35,638 nt of DNA from a virus: positions 1 to 35,638 of the IMG/VR virus record IMGVR_UViG_3300012001_000206. The stretch is one strand, 5' to 3'. The notes below the pieces were generated by a model. The model saw nothing but the letters and a program-made list of their open reading frames with translations, was not told where the DNA came from and ran no database searches. Positions 30,630 to 35,638 of the stretch are shown here, piece after piece. Both the position numbers and the translations under genes were made by a program. Each line of letters begins with the position of its first letter. The stretch's first letter is position 1.

Positions 30630-31961
30630 AAAAAAGATTAGAGCCGACATGTCGGACCTCAACCTTAGGCCGTGATAGGTGTTGCCCTGCTTGCCGCGGC
30701 GAAACCGGATGCCGAACATCCGACCCCAGACTTCACGGAGCCGTTTCTTCTCGCGACCGTTCTTGATGCCCGCATGATCGAGAACCCGCGACATGACCTG
30801 GCCTTGCATCGTGGCGCCTTCATCGACCTCGAAGTACCGCTCAAAAAGTGAGCCGTCGTCCTCGTCGTTCTGGGCGGCGACATTGTGGGCGAGCTCGCAC
30901 GGGATGGCGCCATGGTCCGGACATTCGCGCTCGTAGACCGCCTTGCAGTACCGGACGATGTCCTCGGCCTCTCCGGTCAGCAGGGCGTCGAAGTTCGGGA
31001 CGATCGCCTCACCGTCCGGAAGCGGCGCCATCTCGGCGTAGATCAACCGACGCAGGTCGGCCTTCTGCCCCGAGATGTCCGGCCGCCAGTTCGAGGCCAC
31101 AAGAACCTTGCACGACGGAAGCGCCGTGAACCCCATTCGACCCTTCTCCTCGAAGTACATCGGGTCGTTCCCGGTCAGGGCTTTGAACTCGGATGACCGG
31201 AAGAACGGCGTATCGGGGCAGTCGGTGAACATGACGAGGCGCTTGCCGTAGACCTTCATATTCCAGAACCGGTCCCCGGCCGTCTTCGGCTGCAAACTCT
31301 GGACGGCGTCCCCGAGCAGCTCGAGGAGGAAGCGCGCGATCGAGCTCTTCCCGTCCTGACCAGGCCCGTAGAGGAACAGGTACTGCTGGCGGTCAGCATC
31401 CGGATACAGAAGGCTCCCCAGGAAGGCGGCGACCGCCTCAGGCTGCGAGCAGCGCGATAGGAACGACGCGAAGTAGGGGGGAGGGTCAATGTCGGCAGCG
31501 GGCGCGTCGAAAGGTAGGCGCTTGAAGGTCAAGCCATCGTAGCTCTTCTCTGAGACCGAGACCGGCTTCTCCTCGAGCGGAAGGGTCATGGCAGCCCATA
31601 GCTTCATGACGTCCTCGGCGCCGCGGAACGTGACGTCTGCGCCCGGGAGCATCGAGAGCGACGTATAGCAGTAGTTGTAGATCGTCTCGATAACGACCGT
31701 ATCGATCACTTGGCAGACGACCCGATCAGGATGCTCCTCCAAAATTGTCTTCCGCCCGGCAATGTCGCGAACAAGGCGAAACATCCTGGGAAACTCCTGC
31801 CAGTCCATCGGCGCCAGCGGACTTCGCTGCATTTTTAGGACAATCTGAAGTTTGATCTCACCGGACGAGAGACGGTCTTTGACCTTCGCTCGCTTTTTTC
31901 GCTCGTCTGCGAGGTGAGTGACGTTATCCGGCGGCGTCCCATCATCCCTGGTCTCGTCCAT
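30588..31961 (-). CDS. SF3-type replicative helicase
   Basis: From ATG 31961 the protein has 457 residues. Walker A GPGQDGKS (199-206), Walker B-like RLVMFTDCP (241-249) and sensor-1 KVLVASNW (Asn291) are present, with FKALTGNDPMYFEEK between them. This is the D5/SF3 helicase pattern. It unwinds DNA for the AEP primase next door. The C-terminal region is basic and ends in a Gly-rich tail. The longer in-frame ORF upstream overlaps the primase gene and is not needed. Confidence 0.8.
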   Translation of the reverse strand: MDETRDDGTPPDNVTHLADERKKRAKVKDRLSSGEIKLQIVLKMQRSPLAPMDWQEFPRMFRLVRDIAGRKTILEEHPDRVVCQVIDTVVIETIYNYCYTSLSMLPGADVTFRGAEDVMKLWAAMTLPLEEKPVSVSEKSYDGLTFKRLPFDAPAADIDPPPYFASFLSRCSQPEAVAAFLGSLLYPDADRQQYLFLYGPGQDGKSSIARFLLELLGDAVQSLQPKTAGDRFWNMKVYGKRLVMFTDCPDTPFFRSSEFKALTGNDPMYFEEKGRMGFTALPSCKVLVASNWRPDISGQKADLRRLIYAEMAPLPDGEAIVPNFDALLTGEAEDIVRYCKAVYERECPDHGAIPCELAHNVAAQNDEDDGSLFERYFEVDEGATMQGQVMSRVLDHAGIKNGREKKRLREVWGRMFGIRFRRGKQGNTYHGLRLRSDMSALIFFGGVRRGDGEVGGG

Positions 31962-32739
31962 AGGCTTTCCCACTTTCAACTGAGTCGATTCCTTGACAGA
32001 TACAGCGTCTGACTTCTTCTTCGTCTTCCGGCGGGAGGGTGCCGTAGTAGGGCGGAGCTGCGGTAATGAGGGCGAGAACTTCGGCCTCGGAACGACCAGC
32101 GTCCAGGAGGTCCTTCGCGACCATGAACCAATCCGCGTTGCGGCTCCCTTTGACGAAGCCGTTCGTGAGGACGGCGATCGTCCGCCGACGGATGACCCCG
32201 TACTTGCGGTAGAGGTTTTCGCGCGGCGCTTTTTGGGGCGGGGGGTTTTTGAGTTCTTGATCATATCCGTCTTCTTCGATGCTGATGATCCTGGCGCATG
32301 GCCAAAAGAACCGCGCGCCGTCTTTACAGGCGGAATCACAGTCGTATTTGTCGATGTAGTAGGAGACCGTGCTGCGATAGACGCGCACGTCGGTTACCGG
32401 GCGGTCGAGTCGAAGTACGACGCGGAAGCGGTCGCAGACTCTGCCGCCTTTTTCCTTTTGATGACTCTTCGTTACGCCGATGATGTGAGCCGAATCGCAG
32501 AAGACGCGGAGCGCTTGATCTACCGTCATGGCGCCGTTGTCGAAGTCGAGGCCGATGAGGCGCGCCTCAAGGAAGTTGTCAGCAAGGCGTCGGCCATCGA
32601 CCCAGCGGCATGGACTCCATACGAACGTGCTCACGGCTCGCGCCAGGCGATGAAAGTCGGCGACATCAGCCCACTCGAAGTCGCGGAAGTACGCGCGCTC
32701 GTTGCCGATATTCGCGGTGTCGCGGTGGAAGGAAATCAC
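31942..32739 (-). CDS. AEP-type DNA primase
   Basis: The protein has 265 residues and starts at GTG 32739. The catalytic LDFDNG (Asp65, Asp67) and GVTKSHQKEKGG (Ser92-His93) match the DxD and sxH motifs of archaeo-eukaryotic primases, with CDRFRVVLR following. The C-terminal part resembles a PriCT-like domain (NADWFMVAKDLLDAGRSEAE). It overlaps the helicase gene by 20 bases; together they act as a split primase-helicase. The sequence upstream in the same frame has no better start. Confidence 0.8.
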   Translation of the reverse strand: MISFHRDTANIGNERAYFRDFEWADVADFHRLARAVSTFVWSPCRWVDGRRLADNFLEARLIGLDFDNGAMTVDQALRVFCDSAHIIGVTKSHQKEKGGRVCDRFRVVLRLDRPVTDVRVYRSTVSYYIDKYDCDSACKDGARFFWPCARIISIEEDGYDQELKNPPPQKAPRENLYRKYGVIRRRTIAVLTNGFVKGSRNADWFMVAKDLLDAGRSEAEVLALITAAPPYYGTLPPEDEEEVRRCICQGIDSVESGKAYGRDQG

Positions 32740-32819
32740 GCGGCGCCCCCAAACGCAGAGATCCCGAGGCAGGGCTTTCGCTCCGCTCCGGGATCCGTGT
32801 CTTGAGTACCGACGAACAT
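32736..32819 (-). CDS. possible 27-residue leader peptide before the primase
   Basis: A frame from ATG 32819 to TGA 32736 overlaps the primase start as GTGA and has CAGG six bases upstream of the start. It encodes Gly/Ala-rich residues (DTDPGAERKPCLGISAFGGA). Coupled leader peptides are common in phage early operons, but with no homologue and this length it may be chance. Confidence 0.3.
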   Translation of the reverse strand: MFVGTQDTDPGAERKPCLGISAFGGAA

Positions 32820-32859
32820 TTTTGGCCTGTGGTGAGCAGGCCGGTCGCTGGATTGGGTT

Positions 32860-32911
32860 CGTTTTAGTTAGCGGAGGAAAACGGCGTCGTCAACGTCTGA
32901 CCGTTTTAGTT
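32860..32911 (-). promoter_or_regulatory. promoter/operator for the primase operon
   Basis: On the leftward strand TTGACG (32888-32893) and TAACTA (32865-32870) are 17 bases apart, a plausible sigma-70 promoter with a weaker -10. Two direct repeats CGTTTTAGTT (32860-32869 and 32902-32911) lie 42 bases apart, four helical turns, one over the -10. An inverted pair AAAACGG/CCGTTTT (32878-32884, 32901-32907) overlaps. The second repeat covers the XRE stop. These are good candidate binding sites for the XRE protein. Confidence 0.5.
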
Positions 32912-33262
32912 GTTCCGATTTTTTCGCACAACAGCCTCAATTACTTTGAGCGCGTGCTCTACGCTCATCGCCTGCCGATCGTCCGGCCCCGCGAGCAGTT
33001 CTGACGCGGTCATCTCAAGTGCTTTCGCTATGACTTCAAGCGTCTCAAGGCTCGGATATCTGTCGCCAGATAACCACCTCCCGACGGTAGAAGGCGCGAC
33101 TTCGCAACGACGGCAGAGATCGGAGTCCGATAGTCCGAGTTCATTCATTCGTCGTTCTAGGTTGTCCCGAAAGTGATCACGCGCAGGCGTCGGAGGGTCC
33201 TCCCAATCCAGCATCGGGGACCTAACCCTTTTCGTTGATCCGTTGCGCGATAATATTGACAT
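32906..33262 (-). CDS. XRE-family transcriptional regulator
   Basis: The protein has 118 residues and starts at ATG 33262 behind GAGGTGG; ATG 33214 would give a shorter form. The HTH is DNLERRMNELGLSDSDLCRR then CEVAPSTVGRWLSGDRYPSL, ETLEVIAKALEMTASELL, a complete XRE/Cro-like domain. It faces two operons, leftward primase and rightward Gp157-RecT, so it likely acts as repressor or switch. A longer in-frame ORF from 33409 lacks a good ribosome site. Confidence 0.8.
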   Translation of the reverse strand: MSILSRNGSTKRVRSPMLDWEDPPTPARDHFRDNLERRMNELGLSDSDLCRRCEVAPSTVGRWLSGDRYPSLETLEVIAKALEMTASELLAGPDDRQAMSVEHALKVIEAVVRKNRNN

Positions 33263-33613
33263 TTTTTCCACCTCGGCGAAAGCATTTGACCAGCTAGGCG
33301 GAATTCGCTTAAAAGCTGGGCATCGGCGCATCGCTCGGCGTCGGGACGTGAACCTTGGTCGGTTCGCTGGAAGTGGGGATCTAGAGTTAAGGGCGGTGCT
33401 TTTCATCACGCGGATGCGTTGACGCGCAGACGCGATTCTTCAGCGAATCCTTCGCAATGCGAAGTTCGTGGCAGGGCGACTCTTAGCGGGAACTTGGAGT
33501 TGCCCTGTCTTACCTCACAGCATCTCGGCGCGCAAGTCTGCGCCCGTTTCAAATAGTTCAATCACAAGCTTATCAAACAACTTCTAGTTTGTTGAACGGA
33601 CGGAGAATCCCAC
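33263..33613. promoter_or_regulatory. intergenic control region between divergent early operons
   Basis: I see no gene in these 351 bases. They hold TTGACA at 33256-33261 and TTGACC near 33286 on the + strand without good -10 boxes, a palindrome CTTCGCA-A-TGCGAAG at 33450-33464, an 11-bp hairpin CAGGGCGACTC/GAGTTGCCCTG at 33472-33507 with one G-T pair, and CAAAC-N8-GTTTG at 33574-33591. The XRE gene reads leftward from its left edge and the early operon starts at 33614, so promoters and operators for both are expected here. Confidence 0.55.
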
Positions 33614-34204
33614 ATGTCTAACAACCTCCCTGCTAAGACGCCCATGTCATGGGCCGCCCACGAGCTCTCGGCCGTCTGCGACGAGATGGATGGCGCCGAC
33701 CGCATAGACCAGTTCCTCGACCGATTCGAGGACGCGAGCCTGGCCCTTGGCGATGCCGTAGACCGCCGCATCGCCGTAGACCGCGAGATCAAGAGCCAGA
33801 TCAAGGCCCAGGAAGAGGGCTACCGCTACTACCGCGCGCGCAAGGAGCAGCTCGAGGAGATCCACGAGCGCTTCAAGCGTCGGACGAGGCTCGTGATCCA
33901 GGCTGCTGGCGAGGGCGTGCGAGAGGCGTTCCGCGGCAAGCTCGGGAAGATCACCTTGGCCAACGTCGATTCGGTGAAGTTCGCCTTTGGGGAGAACCGC
34001 CCTATGTCGGCCGCCTCGGTCGAGAAGTACGGCGTTCCGCATTCCTACCTCATCCCAGTGATGAGCTATCGTGTGGACACCGAGGCCGTTAAGGCGGATC
34101 TGGAGGCCGGGATGAATCTCGGCTGGGCTGTTCTAGAACACGGACAGCTACGATTCCCCTCGGCACCGAGACCGAAACAGATCGAAGAAGGTGAAGACCA
34201 GTGA
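33614..34204 (+). CDS. Siphovirus Gp157-like protein
   Basis: The protein has 196 residues. The N-terminal two thirds is coiled coil (DRRIAVDREIKSQIKAQEEG then YRYYRARKEQLEEIHERFKR), then a small folded end with GKITLANVDSVKFAFGENRP and IPVMSYRVDTEAVKADLEAG. That layout matches Gp157-like phage proteins, usually placed with RecT-type recombinases and thought to support recombination or early functions. It opens the rightward early operon and overlaps the next gene by ATGA-like spacing. Confidence 0.7.
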   Translation: MSNNLPAKTPMSWAAHELSAVCDEMDGADRIDQFLDRFEDASLALGDAVDRRIAVDREIKSQIKAQEEGYRYYRARKEQLEEIHERFKRRTRLVIQAAGEGVREAFRGKLGKITLANVDSVKFAFGENRPMSAASVEKYGVPHSYLIPVMSYRVDTEAVKADLEAGMNLGWAVLEHGQLRFPSAPRPKQIEEGEDQ

Positions 34205-34992
34205 ACGAACTCGCGCTACTGCCTACCCCCCAGGAGTGGAACCAGATCATCCAGATGGGCGGGGATCTCGTCCGCTCTGGGATGCTCCCTACGTCGATCA
34301 AAACGGCAGAGGCTGCGGCGGCGATCATGCTGACCGGTCGGGAGCTTGGAATCCCGCCTATGCGAGCCTTCTCGAAGATCTCGGTGATCAGCGGGAAGCC
34401 GGCGATGGGAGCGGAGCTGATGCTCTCTCGCGTCCTCGAGCGGTATCCCGATACCGACTGGGTGCCTGTCCGCCGCGATGCCGAGGGCGCAGTCGTCAAG
34501 GGGCGCCGCAAGGCCTCCGACCCCTATACCGAGTTCTCCTTCCTGCTCGAAGACGCGAAGCGCGCTGGCGTGATGGGCAAGGACTCGTGGCAGAAGTACC
34601 CACGCAACATGTACTACTGGCGCGCCGTGTCGGACATGGTTCGCGCGCTTTGGCCTGAGTGCCTGGGGCCGGCGTCGCATACGCCCGAGGAGCTTGGGGC
34701 AGAGGTCGATGAGGACGGCGAGGTGGTCGAGACGACGGCTAGGCAGTTGGAGCCACCGCCGCCTGCACCGAAGGAAGTCGCAAAGACAGCGCCGAAGGGA
34801 CCGGTCTACGACCACGCCAACGTCAAGAACCAGACCTGGCTCGCAGACGCCCTCAAAGTGAAGTGGCCAAGCGGGAATCCCGATCTTTATACCCCGATCA
34901 GCCAGAAGCTTCACGGCCGTCCGTTCCTGGAGCTGAAGCAGGCAGTTGACGAGGTCGAGGCGGAGCTGACGAATCAAGAAATCCCGTTCTGA
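34201..34992 (+). CDS. RecT-like single-strand annealing protein
   Basis: The protein has 263 residues. The segment MLPTSIKTAEAAAAIMLTGR, then ELGIPPMRAFSKISVISGKP, matches the core of RecT/Bet-type annealing proteins. A Trp/Tyr-rich block follows (WQKYPRNMYYWRAVSDMVRA). The C-terminal end is acidic and finishes EIPF, like the protein-docking tip of SSB. It overlaps the Gp157-like gene by 4 bases. It should anneal single strands during recombination. RecT assignment is by pattern only. Confidence 0.6.
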   Translation: MNELALLPTPQEWNQIIQMGGDLVRSGMLPTSIKTAEAAAAIMLTGRELGIPPMRAFSKISVISGKPAMGAELMLSRVLERYPDTDWVPVRRDAEGAVVKGRRKASDPYTEFSFLLEDAKRAGVMGKDSWQKYPRNMYYWRAVSDMVRALWPECLGPASHTPEELGAEVDEDGEVVETTARQLEPPPPAPKEVAKTAPKGPVYDHANVKNQTWLADALKVKWPSGNPDLYTPISQKLHGRPFLELKQAVDEVEAELTNQEIPF

Positions 34993-35021
34993 AAAACTAA
35001 AAGCCTAATTGTGGGCCTATT

Positions 35022-35065
35022 AGCTCCCGCGTTTCGGTTTGCGTCGGCGCGGGGGCTTCTTCTTT
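35022..35065 (+). terminator. terminator-like hairpin after the RecT-like gene
   Basis: AGCTCCCGCG (35022-35031) pairs with CGCGGGGGCT (35048-35057), one G-T pair, with a 16-base loop, and TCTTCTTT follows. It lies in the short gap after the RecT-like gene and may reduce read-through into the small genes that follow, whose ribosome site GGGAG starts right after it. Confidence 0.5.
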
Positions 35066-35076
35066 GGGAGAGTGAG

Positions 35077-35328
35077 ATGCAGTTCCGCAAGAAGCCGGTC
35101 GTGATCGAAGCGTGCCAATACCTGTCGAACTACGACAACCTCCCGGAATGGGCGCGCAAGGCTGGATGCGAGGTTTGGCGCGAAGGTCGCCGCAGCATGG
35201 AGGTTCACACGCTTGAGGGCACAATGTTGGCGATCAGCGGGGACTGGATCATTCGTGGCATCAAGGGCGAGGTATACCCCTGCAGGCCCGACATCTTCGA
35301 TGCCACATACGAGAAAGCCGAAGACTGA
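35077..35328 (+). CDS. conserved small phage protein
   Basis: The start at 35077 follows GGGAGAGTGAG and gives MQFRKKPVVIEACQYLSNYD. The middle GTMLAISGDWIIRGIKGEVY and CRPDIFDATYE end are strongly conserved among phage proteins in my memory, typically 80-90 residues. The function is unknown; the pattern suggests a small beta-rich fold. It overlaps the next gene (TGATG). Confidence 0.65.
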   Translation: MQFRKKPVVIEACQYLSNYDNLPEWARKAGCEVWREGRRSMEVHTLEGTMLAISGDWIIRGIKGEVYPCRPDIFDATYEKAED

Positions 35329-35540
35329 TGACCACCGAACACAGCATTCACGCGCTGATCATCGGCATCGTGATCGCCCTAGGAACCGGCTTCCTCGGCG
35401 GCTACCTCGCGCATCAGGACCAGGTGCCTTATTACAACCCGCAGCCGGATGCCGCGAAGGTGGCCGAAGAGAATACGCGGGCTTGCTATGGTTTGCTGGC
35501 TGAGGCGTTGAAGCCAAAGGAACAAGGAGTAGCGCACTGA
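35328..35540 (+). CDS. 70-residue single-pass membrane protein
   Basis: Residues 9-27 are hydrophobic (ALIIGIVIALGTGFLGGYL) with a short N-terminal head and a soluble tail ending KPKEQGVAH. The start overlaps the previous stop and the end overlaps the next start by one base (TGATG). It could be a small inner-membrane protein of the early operon. No family recognised. Confidence 0.6.
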   Translation: MTTEHSIHALIIGIVIALGTGFLGGYLAHQDQVPYYNPQPDAAKVAEENTRACYGLLAEALKPKEQGVAH

Positions 35541-35638
35541 TGATTCCCGGATCCAAAGACTTTATCCGCAAAGACTGCCGCGACATCGTCGCCATCGCGA
35601 GCCGCATCGACGACAACCTCGGACTCGGCAAAGACGAG
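35540..35638 (+). CDS. hypothetical protein (partial at right edge)
   Basis: ATG 35540 overlaps the previous stop and the frame stays open to the window end. The 33 visible residues (MIPGSKDFIRKDCRDIVAIA, then SRIDDNLGLGKDE) are charged and helical. The rest lies outside, so no function can be proposed. Confidence 0.55.
   Translation, partial: MIPGSKDFIRKDCRDIVAIASRIDDNLGLGKDE

Noticed and set aside
35500-35638. Circular closure of the window
   Set aside because: Joining the end to the start would not keep the Gly-rich frame of 3-128 in phase with the last gene, and no repeated ends were seen.

Overview
The window is a piece of a tailed bacteriophage genome, most likely a short-tailed (podovirus-like) phage of a GC-rich Gram-negative bacterium. 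It carries large and small terminase genes, portal, scaffold, major capsid, adaptor, a nozzle-like tail protein, several Ala/Gly/Gln-rich internal virion proteins and a C1q-tipped fibre, and I see no tape measure or tail sheath. Genes are packed tightly with ATGA, GTGA or TGATG start/stop overlaps. No integrase, tRNA, rRNA or CRISPR array was found. Both ends cut through genes, so the genome continues outside.

Layout: (1) 1-564, the end of a rightward operon with three translationally coupled small genes, closed by a hairpin terminator at 595-625. (2) 629-27907, one leftward late operon of about 27 kb. Read in its own direction it goes: small DNA-binding genes, small terminase, NeuB-type synthase, large terminase, small genes, portal, HNH endonuclease, scaffold, capsid, decoration protein, DUF115/Maf-like glycosyltransferase, minor structural genes, adaptor, nozzle, internal virion proteins, fibre, a block of sugar genes, and small membrane proteins. 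(3) 28093-29246, a rightward T4-type lysozyme and a DUF4160/BrnA-like toxin-antitoxin pair. (4) 29306-33262, a leftward early operon with XRE repressor, AEP primase, SF3 helicase, small zinc protein and ERCC4 nuclease, ending in a terminator hairpin. (5) 33614-35638, a rightward early operon with a Gp157-like protein, a RecT-like annealing protein and small genes.

The most interesting feature is a dispersed set of nonulosonic-acid (sialic, pseudaminic or legionaminic-like) genes. A PseB-type dehydratase, a short Gfo/Idh oxidoreductase, an SpsF-like CMP-sugar synthetase, a class III aminotransferase and a GNAT acetyltransferase form one block (1113-5317). A NeuB synthase sits between the two terminase genes, and a DUF115/Maf-like transferase sits just after the capsid and decoration genes. 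Together they suggest that the phage makes a CMP-activated nonulosonic acid and attaches it to its own virion. No UDP-sugar hydrolase (PseG/NeuC) is visible, so that step would come from the host or an unrecognised gene.

Several genes look displaced by exactly one extra base, with the expected stop lying just before (in one case just inside) the next gene's start: 4462-5317, 1418-1949, 10400-10652, 11009-11930 and 22762-22888. A sixth, 29306-29623, looks broken in two places. These may be sequencing indels or real decay, and should be checked against reads before the affected C-termini are trusted.
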